A stretch of DNA of 64,000 bases from JAAYYM01 sp964483155 (GTDB lineage: Bacteria; Bacillota; Clostridia; Lachnospirales; Lachnospiraceae): NCBI GenBank assembly GCA_964483155.1, contig CAZAAC010000005.1:22572-86571 (forward strand). Direction: 5' to 3'. A program made the translations under genes and the position numbers. Within the stretch, counting starts at the first letter, position 1; every line of letters starts with the position of its first letter. Positions 16,119 to 25,527 of this stretch are shown piece after piece. The notes beneath the pieces are model-generated. The model had not been told where the DNA came from, did no database searches, and worked only from the letters and a program-made list of their open reading frames with translations.

Positions 16119-16140
16119 ACATCTTAATAACTCTTGTATT

Positions 16141-17989
16141 TTATACTTCTTTGTAGTCGCCGTCAACTACATCATCTGTGTTAAAGCCTGCATCTTGAGA
16201 TGCTCCAGCACCACTCATATCCGGGCCATCTGCTCCAGCACCACCTGCTTGCTCGTATACTTTGCTAAACAATTGCTGTGCACTTTGCATTAATTTTTCC
16301 TGTGCAGCTTTCATATCAATTACCTGATCTTCTGTCATTGCATCTGCACTCTCCGTCTTAGAAAGTAATTCTTTTAATGCTGAAAGATCTGCTTCTACAG
16401 CTGTTTTATCATTCGCATCAATTTTATCTCCTACTTCCTCAAGTGCCTTTTCTGTCTGGAACACAAAGGAATCTGCATCATTTCTTGCGTCAATTGCCTC
16501 TTTACGCTTTTTATCCTCTGCTTCAAACTCTGCTGCCTCTCTTACTGCCTTATCAATATCATTATCTGACATATTAGAACCTGCTGTAATTGTAATATGC
16601 TGTTCTTTTCCTGTTCCCTTATCTTTTGCGGTTACATTAACGATACCATTTGCATNNNNNNNNNNCTCCACGTCTTGCTGGAGGAATTCCATCAAGTCTA
16701 AATTGTCCTAGCGATTTATTGTCTTTTGCAAACTGTCTTTCACCCTGTACAACATTGATATCAACTGCTGTCTGGTTATCCGCTGCTGTTGAAAAGATCT
16801 GACTCTTCTTTGTTGGAATCGTTGTATTTCTCTCTATTAATCTAGTTGCCACGCCTCCCATTGTCTCAATAGACAATGATAAAGGTGTTACATCTAATAG
16901 AAGGATTTCTCCCGCTCCTGCATCTCCTGCCAGCTTTCCTCCCTGAATTGATGCCCCAAGCGCTACACATTCATCTGGATTAAGTGATTTAGCAGGCTCC
17001 TTGCCTGTTAACTGTTTTACCTTATCCTGTACTGCTGGGATACGCGTTGAGCCACCTACCAGCAACACTTGCCCAAGCTCTGAAGCATTCAGTCCTGCAT
17101 CCTTAAGTGCTGTCTGTACTGGAACTGTTGTTCTCTCTACTAAATCGTGTGTTAGTTCATCAAATTTCGCACGTGTTAAATTCATGTCAAAATGCTTTGG
17201 ACCTTCTGATGTCGCGGTAATAAATGGCAAATTGATGTTTGTTGTTGTAGCTGATGATAATTCTTTCTTTGCTTTTTCTGCTGCTTCTTTAAGTCTCTGC
17301 AGTGCCATTTTATCATTTGATAAATCAACACCCTCATTTTTCTTAAACTCTGCGAGCATATAATCAGTTACTTTTTGATCGAAATCATCACCACCGAGTC
17401 TATTATCACCAGATGTTGCAAGAACTTCAATAACACCTTCTCCAATCTCAATAATAGATACATCAAATGTTCCGCCGCCTAAGTCGTATACCATAATTTT
17501 CTGTTCTTTTTCATTATCAAGTCCATATGCAAGTGCTGCAGCTGTAGGCTCATTGATAATACGTTTTACATCAAGACCTGCTATTTTACCAGCATCCTTT
17601 GTTGCCTGACGCTGTGCATCATTAAAATATGCTGGAACTGTTATAACAGCTTCTGTCACTTTTTCGCCCAAGTAACTCTCTGCATCTGCTTTCATTTTTT
17701 GCAAAATCATTGCAGAAATTTCCTGTGGTGAGTACTTCTTATCATCAATCTGTCTTCTTTTGTCTGTACCCATGTCTCTTTTGATAGAAGAAATTGTCTT
17801 ATCCGAGTTTGTAACTGCCTGACGTTTTGCTGGTTCTCCAACAAGTCTCTCTCCTGTTTTAGTAAAAGCAACTACTGATGGTGTTGTTCTAGCACCTTCT
17901 GTATTTGCTATAACGGTAGGTTTTCCACCTTCCATAACAGCTACACAGCTGTTTGTTGTTCCTAAGTCAATACCTATTATTTTTCCCAT
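16141..17989 (-). CDS. dnaK: Chaperone protein DnaK (interrupted by a 10-N assembly gap)
   Basis: Hsp70 ATPase chaperone. The N-terminal IGIDLGTTNSCVAVMEGG and the phosphate-2 region VYDLGGGTFDVS mark the ATPase domain (1 to about 385). The substrate-binding domain follows, and the C-terminus has the helical lid and a Gly/Ala-rich tail. The frame appears broken only because of an N run at 16656-16665. The left part ends at GIPPARRG and the right part resumes at ANGIVNVTAKDKGTG, which flank the conserved segment VPQIEVTFDID in DnaK proteins. If the missing DNA is 30 nt rather than 10, the two frames join and give 622 residues, a normal length. AGGAGG ribosome-binding site. Confidence 0.95.
16656..16665. 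other. Assembly gap (10 N) inside dnaK
   Basis: Ten unspecified bases. The flanking codons put the two halves of dnaK in different frames. Conserved DnaK sequence predicts that 30 nt are missing here, so the N count is nominal. Confidence 0.95.
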
Positions 17990-18045
17990 TTTCTTATCCT
18001 CCTGAAATTGTTTTGTTTTTTGTTTTTTAACTCTGCATCTTCTTA

Positions 18046-18705
18046 TTACTGAACGACTCCCACCATGCTGTGTCGTATAACGGAATCTCTATACATATAT
18101 CCTTTTTGCAATTCCTGAGCCACGATTCCACTTTCAAATTCTTCAGATTCTACCTGCAAAACAGCATTATGAAGATTCGGATTAAATTCCTGCCCTATTG
18201 CCTCTATTGGTTTAATTCCAATCTGTTCAAAACTTGTCATCAATTGTTTATAAACCATTTCTATGCCTTCTACAAAAGGAGTACCTATATCTCCAGTTGA
18301 TATCGTTTGCAGACCACGTTCAAAATTGTCTACAATCGGTAGCATTTTCTCTACCACACTTTTCACACCAACCTCGTACATTGCTTGCTTTTCTTTCTCC
18401 GTACGTTTCCTATAATTATCAAACTCCGCCATTTGACGCTTTACCTGATCAGTCAATTCCTCGATTTTTTCATCTTTCTTGTCTTTCTTCTCTTTCTTTC
18501 TTAACCCTTTTTTTACTTTTTCCTCTGGTTGGGTTTCATCCACCGTATCATTTTCAGCCTCTCCTTGTATTTCTACCTCTGCCTGTGTGCATTCCTGCCC
18601 TTTATCTAGCAATTCTTCGGCTCCTTGAGTAGCTTCATTTATGGTAGTATCTTCTGCAGTTTCTTCAACCACTTCCTCCATGAGGTCATTTTCCATATCC
18701 TGCAC
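18046..18705 (-). CDS. grpE: Nucleotide exchange factor GrpE
   Basis: 219-residue GrpE, which releases ADP from DnaK. A long acidic, poorly conserved N-terminus (about 1-75) precedes the coiled-coil with FDNYRKRTEKEK (about 95-107), and the C-terminal beta domain has VLQVESEEFESGIVAQELQKGY (shown in part) typical of the family. The start is GTG (18703-18705) with AAAGGAG 8 bp upstream; the next ATG lies three codons further. Between hrcA and dnaK in the class I heat-shock operon. Confidence 0.95.
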   Translation of the reverse strand: MQDMENDLMEEVVEETAEDTTINEATQGAEELLDKGQECTQAEVEIQGEAENDTVDETQPEEKVKKGLRKKEKKDKKDEKIEELTDQVKRQMAEFDNYRKRTEKEKQAMYEVGVKSVVEKMLPIVDNFERGLQTISTGDIGTPFVEGIEMVYKQLMTSFEQIGIKPIEAIGQEFNPNLHNAVLQVESEEFESGIVAQELQKGYMYRDSVIRHSMVGVVQ

Positions 18706-18737
18706 TTTCCTGACTCCTTTCTGATGGTATTATCTCA

Positions 18738-19793
18738 CTATACTTTCTTATACAATGTATCTAATTGATTTGTTAGCGACTTTAGTGTTGAAACCACTTT
18801 ATCGTAATCCATTCTCTTGGGTCCAATGATACCTATCGTTCCTTGCACACCCTCTTCCAATTCATAAGTTGCTGTTACCACCGAACAATCTTTCATATTT
18901 TGAATTGGCGTTTCGCTTCCAATGTATACCTGAATTCCCTTATTTCCTTCTCCATCTTGCTTTGCAAGCGTCTTCTGCACTAAATCTGTAAGCTGTATCT
19001 TTTCCTCAAATGCAGTAATAATCTCACTTGCTCTTTGATGATCAGACAATTCTGGGTATTTAAAAATGTTATTTGCCCCACTTGTATAAATTTCCAAATC
19101 ATCATCTATTTTAATTGCTTCTGCTACCATATCAATGACACTACTGATTAATTCACTATGTATCCCTGCTTGTTCTTTCATCCTAGATATAATTCCCAGA
19201 TTTATTTCTCCAATTGTTAATCCATTCAAATTTGAATTCAGCAGAATATTAAGTTTTAAGAGTGTTTCATCATTTAGTGTGTCTTCAATATCTATTATCT
19301 GATTCTTAATGATATTGCCTTCTACAACAATAACCGCAACAATTTGATTTTCAGCCACTTTCGACAATTGTATAAATTTTAGTTTATTATGATGATACTG
19401 TGGTGCAGATATCATTGTGGCATAATTTGTATTTGTTGCCAGAACCTTTGCGACTTGTTTGAGTAGGCTTTCCATCTTATCAGCTTTTTCCAGCAACATT
19501 TCTTTTATTTCATCAACTTCCCTCTCTTTATCCTCCATCATGGCATCTACATAAAAACGATAGCCTTTATCGGAAGGAATTCTACCTGCTGAGGTATGTG
19601 GCTGCACAATATACCCTAGTTCTTCGAGATCCGCCATTTCATTACGAATCGTTGCTGAACTCAAATTCAAATCTTCATATTTAGAAATTGTTCTAGAGCC
19701 AACAGGCTCACCTGTCTCTAAATAATTTCTAATAATAGCATAAAGTATATTTTTCTTTCTCTCATCTAATTGCATTTTCAGTTCTAAAGCCAC
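18738..19793 (-). CDS. hrcA: Heat-inducible transcription repressor HrcA
   Basis: Represses class I heat-shock genes by binding CIRCE, with GroEL as co-factor. The N-terminal winged helix carries MQLDERKKNILYAIIRNYLE and SSATIRNEMADLEELGY; the rest is the GAF-like and dimerisation part. An open frame extends upstream to an ATG at 19847, but that codon lies inside CIRCE. I therefore prefer the GTG at 19791-19793, which has AAAGGAAG 7-8 bp upstream (about 351 residues). The ATG at 19775 (MQLDERK...), the usual family start, has a weaker site. First gene of the operon and autoregulated. Confidence 0.93.
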   Translation of the reverse strand: MALELKMQLDERKKNILYAIIRNYLETGEPVGSRTISKYEDLNLSSATIRNEMADLEELGYIVQPHTSAGRIPSDKGYRFYVDAMMEDKEREVDEIKEMLLEKADKMESLLKQVAKVLATNTNYATMISAPQYHHNKLKFIQLSKVAENQIVAVIVVEGNIIKNQIIDIEDTLNDETLLKLNILLNSNLNGLTIGEINLGIISRMKEQAGIHSELISSVIDMVAEAIKIDDDLEIYTSGANNIFKYPELSDHQRASEIITAFEEKIQLTDLVQKTLAKQDGEGNKGIQVYIGSETPIQNMKDCSVVTATYELEEGVQGTIGIIGPKRMDYDKVVSTLKSLTNQLDTLYKKV

Positions 19794-19840
19794 TCTACCA
19801 CTTCCTTTCGGGATTTCGGCGGTTTTGCTTCCCTGCTTTG

Positions 19841-19867
19841 TTAGCACTCTAGTTCATCGAGTGCTAA
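19841..19867. promoter_or_regulatory. CIRCE element (HrcA operator)
   Basis: TTAGCACTC, 9-bp spacer, GAGTGCTAA: a perfect match to the CIRCE consensus, located between the hrcA promoter and the hrcA start. It predicts HrcA-mediated heat-shock control of hrcA-grpE-dnaK-dnaJ. Confidence 0.97.
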
Positions 19868-19878
19868 CACCTATACAT

Positions 19879-19907
19879 AAAATACCACCTGCCATTTTCT
19901 TTGTCAA
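19879..19907 (-). promoter_or_regulatory. Vegetative promoter of the hrcA operon
   Basis: TTGACA (19902-19907), 17-bp spacer, TATTTT (19879-19884) on the minus strand. CIRCE starts about 12 bp downstream of the -10, covering the transcription start as in other class I operons. Confidence 0.8.
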
Positions 19908-19965
19908 GCAGTATTCCATAGTATTTCTTTTTTTCATATTTTTTTCACAAATGCTTTATATTTAA

Positions 19966-22900
19966 TTATTCCACACTTTTTAATGATTCAATCATATTTA
20001 TCCTGCGCAGTTTAAAATGCATGACAATATTTACAATAACTGAAAAGGTAAATGTCAACATGATACTATATAGATAACTCATAAAATTAATATTACGGCC
20101 AAACATCATAATATCTATTTCTGCCGTAATTATGACAAATTGATGTAGTATCAGTCCCATTACAATTCCTGCAATTGTTCCAAATATCGTAAGGATAATA
20201 TTTTCACGATTCATATATGCGCTTACTTCACTATCAAAAAACCCTAATACTTTTAAAGTTGCCAATTCCCTTTTACGCTCATTGACGTTAATGCTGTTCA
20301 GATTATAAAGCACAACAAATGCCAGTAAACCAGCAGATACTACAAGCACATAAATAATCATATTGATGCTCTTAAGCATATTGCGAACTCTCTCTGCCGT
20401 ACCACTATAAAAAGCAATGCCAGCTACAGAATCTAGTTCCATGTAGTCAGCTCCCATTTGCATTTCCATATTCTTTTCATTAGAAGCATTATTTAATAAA
20501 ATTTCACTATATTCTATTGATTTTTTAAATGTCTGCTCATAAAGACTGCTGCTCATATAGATATAATGCATAAAGTAGTTTTCGGTAATTGCAGAAACTT
20601 CTACCTGTACGTCGGCACTATCATCCTCCTTAAGTGTAATCAAATCTCCTACCTTAACATCGAGCAGTGTTGCTAGTTTTTCTGTAATAATGACACCCTC
20701 ATCATTAAGTTTATACTTTTCATGTGTCACTCTATTTCTAAAAATAATAAAATCAGAAATTTTATCATTGTCTTCAGGTATAATTAAATAGCCACTTTTT
20801 ATAATATTACTCGCTTGTGCATCTACTGCTATCTGCTTTCCATACATTTGGCTGTCGACTCGCTTATCCTCCAAAAGAGTATGGTATAAAAGCTCTTTCT
20901 CTTTATCCGTAGCTTTTTCTTCTATTGCAATATCGGCATCATAAGTACGAATTTCTCCAAACTGAAGATCACCAATTGCTACAATTGAATCTTTAATTCC
21001 AAACCCCACTAGCAATAGTGCTGTGCAACCGCCAATTCCAAATACTGTCATTAAAAATCTCTTTTTGTATCTAATAAGATTACGTATTGTTGATTTTTGT
21101 GTGAAATTTAATTTTTTCCATATAAACACAATACGTTCAACAAACACTCTTTTTCCTGCCTTTGGCGTGACAGGACGCATTAAAACAGATGGCATGACAG
21201 CAAATTCCTTGTAACATGCAAATAATGTGGCAACCGTAGTGCAAAATACTGCTGCCAAAGTCGAGCTGAGTGAATACCATGCATTCAGAGGAGACATGAT
21301 CACTGGCAAATTATCATATAAAATTGCATAACTACTTATGATAATCGGTGGTAAAATTTTCTGTCCTAAAACCAGACCTAAACCACTTCCTAGTAAGCTT
21401 GCCAATAAAGCATATAGCAAGTACTTCCCTGCAATGCTCATATTATTATAGCCAAGTGCTCTGAGCGTACCGATTTGCGTTCTCTCTTCTTCGACCATAC
21501 GCGTCATAGTCGTTAAAGATACAAGTGCTGCTACCAGAAAAAAGAGGAATGGAAATACTTCTCCTATTGCTCCTATTCTGTCTGCATCTTGCCCGTATTC
21601 CACATATGTCCTTATATAGTCTCTGTCAAGCACATGCCACTTTGGAATCTCTAACTCCGCTACCTTTTTTTTGCCATCTGCAATATCTACTTTTGCATCC
21701 GACAGTTTAATATCTGCCTCTTCCTTTGCTTCATAATACTTTTTTTCACCATCTTTATATTCATATTCCGCCTCTGCTAATTTATGTTCTGCTTCAGCCA
21801 GATCCACTTTTGCTTTTTCTAATTTCTTTTTCCCATCTGTCAGTTCCTGAATCCCTTCCTCATAGTCTTGTAGTCCGTCACTATACTCAATCAGACCCTC
21901 CTGCCATTCTTTTTCTGCATCTGCTAAATCCTGTTCTCCATAAATAATATCATACTCTGCAGTATGAATTTTATCCCATGCTTCTTTTATTTCTGCTTCT
22001 TTCTCTTCTATTTTTTTCTTGGATAAATTTAATTTTTGCCATCCTACAGCAATTTCGTCTTTTTTGATAGAAACAGTCGAAAGAGATGCCGATATGATTC
22101 CAATGTCTGCAGTTACCAGTCCATTAATCGTAGCCACTTCTGTATCAGGTAGGGTTTGGATTGCACTTACATTTACGAGTAATGCTGCCAGTGAAGCTGC
22201 TACTCCCATACTCTCTAATTTTCCCTGTGTAATTCCAGTTTGATTAAAATAGGTGGCTACTGCAACTAATGCATCACGTTTTACTGTCAATCCCGCTGCA
22301 TCATTTCCTGCAGTTGATGCATTAATAATTGCATTATTTAGTGAATTGAGCGTATTCTCCTGCGTAACTAATTGCTTCTCACCCTCACTTAACTCTGCTT
22401 CATTAACAGCAATTTTGCTTTTCCCCTCGTTAAGTGTTCTTTCACCCTCTTCTAATTTTTGTTTTTGACTCATGACCTCGGTTCTTGCGTCAGCACTTTT
22501 CTTCCAATTTTCGTCTAATTCCACACGTCCATCATCTAATTCTTTTTTTGCGTCGATGAGTTCTTTCTTTGCGTCCAAAAGCTCTTCTTCTCCCTCAACC
22601 ACATTTGCTTCGCTATCTGACAGCTTCTGTTTTCCATCGGCAAGTTCAACTTTTCCCTCTTCTAATTTTTGTTTCCCTTCATCCAATTCTTGCTTTGCAT
22701 CATCTAATTCCTGCTCTGCATCTTCTACTTTTTTCTCTCCATCTTCTATTTTTTGATTTGATTCTTTTACGACTTCTCTATAACGAAGCATACAGCGTTT
22801 ATCAGAAATCGCTTCAATACTATCAACAACTTCTTCTACTTTTTGATCATATTCGTTTGAGTAACTGGTTAATATCAAGGCATCCTTAACTCTTACGTAT

Positions 22901-23538
22901 ATTTCTGTATATGCTTCTAATGTAAAATCAGATGGCGTAATAATTAGAAAACTGTTCAATTCCCCACTTCCTATAGAGGAACTGCCCCGTTCAAAGGATA
23001 AATAATAGGAAGATGTTCCTGTTCCTACAATTGTGTACTCTTCACATTTCAACGACTCTTCCAGCGGGTCTTCTGTCCCCGTTTTTACTGTAATTACATC
23101 TCCGATCTGATATCCCGTCGTATTCATAAAAACGACATCCGCTAGACATTCCCCTGTTTTTTTAGGCATCCTGCCTTCCTTAACAGATATTAAATTCATA
23201 TTGTCTTGTAAAGACATCATTTTTACAACCAATTGCGCACTTTCCGTGTCACACAAAACATCCTGGGAGTAAGAAGCGATTGCATCTTCTACACCTTTTA
23301 TTGCAGTAATAGAACTTAAATCTTTATCTGTCAGTCCTAAATCTGACAATACTCGAATATCCATCAATCTGCTTTCGTCATAAAAAGCATCTGCTGATAA
23401 TTGCATATCTGGTTTTGTTGCTCGAACTCCCGAAAAAAAAGCCACGCCTAGTGTAACGATTAATAAAATCGAAAAAAACCGGTTATAGCTTCTTTTTATT
23501 TCTATATAAAAATCTTTTCTAAGTGCTTTCTTTTTCAT
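19966..23538 (-). CDS. FtsX-type ABC transporter permease with large extracellular coiled coil
   Basis: 1190-residue MacB/FtsX-superfamily permease. Helix 1 is near residues 22-40. A very large extracellular part follows (about 40-690), containing a run of heptads of the form DAKQELD-EGKQKLE-EGKVELA (about 265-350) and a second coiled-coil block (about 500-645). FtsX core 1 has three helices (about 690-810), and FtsX core 2 (about 1070-1180) follows a further extracellular domain that begins after a helix near 840. It pairs with the ATPase gene 7 bp upstream. These exporters typically drive mechanotransmission or release of lipoproteins, peptides or lipids rather than classic transport. Substrate unknown. 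The coiled coil is long enough to reach into the wall. AAAAGGGT precedes the ATG. Confidence 0.88.
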   Translation of the reverse strand: MKKKALRKDFYIEIKRSYNRFFSILLIVTLGVAFFSGVRATKPDMQLSADAFYDESRLMDIRVLSDLGLTDKDLSSITAIKGVEDAIASYSQDVLCDTESAQLVVKMMSLQDNMNLISVKEGRMPKKTGECLADVVFMNTTGYQIGDVITVKTGTEDPLEESLKCEEYTIVGTGTSSYYLSFERGSSSIGSGELNSFLIITPSDFTLEAYTEIYVRVKDALILTSYSNEYDQKVEEVVDSIEAISDKRCMLRYREVVKESNQKIEDGEKKVEDAEQELDDAKQELDEGKQKLEEGKVELADGKQKLSDSEANVVEGEEELLDAKKELIDAKKELDDGRVELDENWKKSADARTEVMSQKQKLEEGERTLNEGKSKIAVNEAELSEGEKQLVTQENTLNSLNNAIINASTAGNDAAGLTVKRDALVAVATYFNQTGITQGKLESMGVAASLAALLVNVSAIQTLPDTEVATINGLVTADIGIISASLSTVSIKKDEIAVGWQKLNLSKKKIEEKEAEIKEAWDKIHTAEYDIIYGEQDLADAEKEWQEGLIEYSDGLQDYEEGIQELTDGKKKLEKAKVDLAEAEHKLAEAEYEYKDGEKKYYEAKEEADIKLSDAKVDIADGKKKVAELEIPKWHVLDRDYIRTYVEYGQDADRIGAIGEVFPFLFFLVAALVSLTTMTRMVEEERTQIGTLRALGYNNMSIAGKYLLYALLASLLGSGLGLVLGQKILPPIIISSYAILYDNLPVIMSPLNAWYSLSSTLAAVFCTTVATLFACYKEFAVMPSVLMRPVTPKAGKRVFVERIVFIWKKLNFTQKSTIRNLIRYKKRFLMTVFGIGGCTALLLVGFGIKDSIVAIGDLQFGEIRTYDADIAIEEKATDKEKELLYHTLLEDKRVDSQMYGKQIAVDAQASNIIKSGYLIIPEDNDKISDFIIFRNRVTHEKYKLNDEGVIITEKLATLLDVKVGDLITLKEDDSADVQVEVSAITENYFMHYIYMSSSLYEQTFKKSIEYSEILLNNASNEKNMEMQMGADYMELDSVAGIAFYSGTAERVRNMLKSINMIIYVLVVSAGLLAFVVLYNLNSINVNERKRELATLKVLGFFDSEVSAYMNRENIILTIFGTIAGIVMGLILHQFVIITAEIDIMMFGRNINFMSYLYSIMLTFTFSVIVNIVMHFKLRRINMIESLKSVE

Positions 23539-23544
23539 ACCCTT

Positions 23545-24249
23545 TTACCATTCTATTGTATCAATAGAAACTGGACTCTCATTTTTTATAATACTGCTTA
23601 CTTTTCCATTCTTAATCTTAATCATGCGGTCGGCAATCGGCGCTATTGCAGAATTATGCGTAATTACAATTACCGTCATACCTTTTTCTCTACATGTATC
23701 CTGTAAAAGCTTTAGAATTGCTTTCCCTGTATTATAATCAAGTGCACCTGTTGGTTCATCACATAAAAGCAACTTTGGATTTTTTGCCAGTGCACGTGCA
23801 ATAGCAACTCTCTGTTGCTCACCCCCAGATAGCTGTGCAGGAAAGTTATCTACTCTCTCACCTAGTCCAATATCTTTCATGACAGAAACAGCATCCAGCG
23901 GATTTTTGCTAATTTGCATTGCCAGTTCAACATTTTCAAGTGCCGTAAGATTTTGTACCAAATTATAAAATTGAAAAACAAATCCAATTGCCTCTCTTCT
24001 ATAAGAAGTTAATTGTTTATTCTTAAATTTACTAATCTCTATTCCATCAACAATAATGGTACCACTCGTACAGGTATCCATACCGCCAAGCATATTGAGA
24101 ACTGTTGTTTTTCCTGCGCCAGACGGCCCCACAATTACAACAAATTCTCCTTTTTCAATTTCAAAATCAATACCATCTACTGCACGTATTTCAACTTCGC
24201 CCATCTGGTATATTTTTTTAACATCATTAAGTTTGACAAAAGTGCTCAT
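23545..24249 (-). CDS. ABC transporter ATP-binding protein (MacB/LolD type)
   Basis: 234-residue ATPase partner of the FtsX-type permease. Walker A GPSGAGKTT (about 41-49), Q-loop in FVFQFYNLVQNL, signature LSGGEQQRVAIARAL (about 138-152), Walker B LLCDEPTGALD and switch His in VIVITHN. The LSGGEQQR and EPTGALD forms are typical of the LolD/FtsE/MacB subfamily, which pairs with FtsX-fold permeases. A TTTTAGGAGATGATAGAAAC leader gives a strong ribosome-binding site. The permease follows after 6 bp, so they form a two-gene operon. Confidence 0.93.
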   Translation of the reverse strand: MSTFVKLNDVKKIYQMGEVEIRAVDGIDFEIEKGEFVVIVGPSGAGKTTVLNMLGGMDTCTSGTIIVDGIEISKFKNKQLTSYRREAIGFVFQFYNLVQNLTALENVELAMQISKNPLDAVSVMKDIGLGERVDNFPAQLSGGEQQRVAIARALAKNPKLLLCDEPTGALDYNTGKAILKLLQDTCREKGMTVIVITHNSAIAPIADRMIKIKNGKVSSIIKNESPVSIDTIEW

Positions 24250-24329
24250 GTTTCTATCATCTCCTAAAACATACTCTGACTATTACAACAAATCTATATT
24301 TTTCTAGTATAAACAATTTAATAAGAATA

Positions 24330-24353
24330 GAGAATGTGCCTTAACACATTCTC
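24330..24353 (-). terminator. Hairpin downstream of the DUF6465 gene
   Basis: GAGAATGTG / CACATTCTC 9-bp stem with a 6-nt loop, followed on the minus strand by an AT-rich tract. It separates the DUF6465 gene from the ABC pair. Confidence 0.55.
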
Positions 24354-24379
24354 CCATTCTTTGTCTCTATATCTGCTTT

Positions 24380-24688
24380 CTATATTTCAAATCTACCACT
24401 AACTTTTTCATTTATTACATAGTAAACAGCACTTTCTTCAAACTTCACATAAACATCAATACTTTTGATTGCTGCTTTATTACCTGCTTCTTTATAAGCT
24501 GCTTTTACGCGATCCATTAAGTCCACTTTCTCAAAATCCTTACCTAGAAATTGAATATAGAACCTCTCTTTCATAACTGCTGTCTCTTTTTTGCTCGCTG
24601 ACGTTACTTTTTTTGCTGATACTACCTCTTTTTTTACTGATGAAGATACTTTTTTTGCTGGCGTCGCTACTTTTTTTGCTTTTTCCAT
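24380..24688 (-). CDS. DUF6465 family protein, Lys/Ala-rich N-terminus
   Basis: 102 residues. The first 40 form a histone-tail-like KKVxxAKK-rich stretch, a candidate for nucleic-acid or polyanion contact. The C-terminal 60 residues (ERFYIQFLGKDF..., VYVKFEESAVYYVIN..., GRFEI) match the small DUF6465 domain common in Lachnospiraceae, whose function is unknown. AAAGGAG precedes the ATG. It lies 53 bp downstream of the transaldolase on the same strand with no clear promoter, so it may be read through from the sugar cluster, and ends at a hairpin terminator. Confidence 0.75.
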   Translation of the reverse strand: MEKAKKVATPAKKVSSSVKKEVVSAKKVTSASKKETAVMKERFYIQFLGKDFEKVDLMDRVKAAYKEAGNKAAIKSIDVYVKFEESAVYYVINEKVSGRFEI

Positions 24689-24741
24689 AACAGTCTCCTT
24701 TCAACTTGCTTTGTCTTAGTCAAATTATTTTATCATCTATA

Positions 24742-25458
24742 TTAAATAATTGAAAATCCCAAGCTCTGTCCATCATTTACAAACATCTGGACTGTTTCAA
24801 GTGATAGTTGTGTTAAATCCTTTCCAAGCATAGGAAGTTTCGCAAGTATTGCATTCGTCACAGTTACAATATCTGTTCCACACTCATCCGCCTGTATGAT
24901 ATTATAGACCTCACGACAACTCGCCCAAAGCGATTCTGTACCTGGCTTTGTTTTGCAAAGTGCCGCAACCTCTTTCATAAGTAACATGGCATCCACACCA
25001 GTGTCCATAATCCGGCCAGCAAATACTGATACCACATTTTGTGTGTTTGGTGAAAAGGCAGCTACTGTTTCTTCGACCTGCTTCATTGTCATAATTGCAG
25101 TAACATTCAATTTTAATCCTGCTGCAGATAATTTTTTTATTAAAGGAATACTTGATTCTCCCTTTGAATTCGTAATTGGAATTTTCACATAAACATTATC
25201 TCCTAATGTTGAAATCACTTTTGCCTCTTTTTCCATTGTATCGAAATCATCTGCGAACACCTCCAGTGAAAGTGGCAAATCGGGAATCGCCGTGATTGCA
25301 TCTTTTGCAAAAGTCACATAATCACTTATCCCAGCTTTTTTCATCAATGTCGGGTTCGTCGTAAAACCTTTTACATAACCCTTTTTATATTCCTCTATCA
25401 TGCCATCAATATCAGCGCCATCAGCAAATACTTTTATTTTCAAATTTTTAAATTCCAT
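24742..25458 (-). CDS. Transaldolase (TAL/FSA superfamily), heptose-precursor supply
   Basis: 238-residue class I aldolase/transaldolase. Motifs are KVFADGADID (9-18), GFTTNPTLMKKAG (31-43), and the Schiff-base lysine in VYVKIPITNSKG (Lys about 92). Transaldolase interconverts fructose-6-P plus erythrose-4-P with sedoheptulose-7-P plus glyceraldehyde-3-P. Start chosen at MEFKNLK because GGAGAGAGGATT sits before that ATG; the longer frame has no good site. It lies directly downstream of gmhA, whose substrate is sedoheptulose-7-P, suggesting a dedicated supply enzyme for heptose synthesis; that link is inferred from context. A fructose-6-P aldolase activity cannot be excluded. Confidence 0.85.
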   Translation of the reverse strand: MEFKNLKIKVFADGADIDGMIEEYKKGYVKGFTTNPTLMKKAGISDYVTFAKDAITAIPDLPLSLEVFADDFDTMEKEAKVISTLGDNVYVKIPITNSKGESSIPLIKKLSAAGLKLNVTAIMTMKQVEETVAAFSPNTQNVVSVFAGRIMDTGVDAMLLMKEVAALCKTKPGTESLWASCREVYNIIQADECGTDIVTVTNAILAKLPMLGKDLTQLSLETVQMFVNDGQSLGFSII

Positions 25459-25527
25459 AATCCTCTCTCCCATCTGCTTCATGATTCCTATGTTTTGTCA
25501 AAATTTACAGTGCTTTCTTTTTTAACT

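Noticed and set aside
16141..17989. Frameshifted or split dnaK pseudogene
   Set aside because: The break coincides exactly with the N run, and both sides match conserved DnaK sequence.
19794..19847. Upstream ATG of hrcA
   Set aside because: It lies within CIRCE and downstream residues do not match HrcA.
22472..22756. Plus-strand Ser/Phe-rich frame of 94 aa
   Set aside because: Antisense shadow of the heptad coiled coil in the FtsX permease; its low complexity is a by-product of the repeat.
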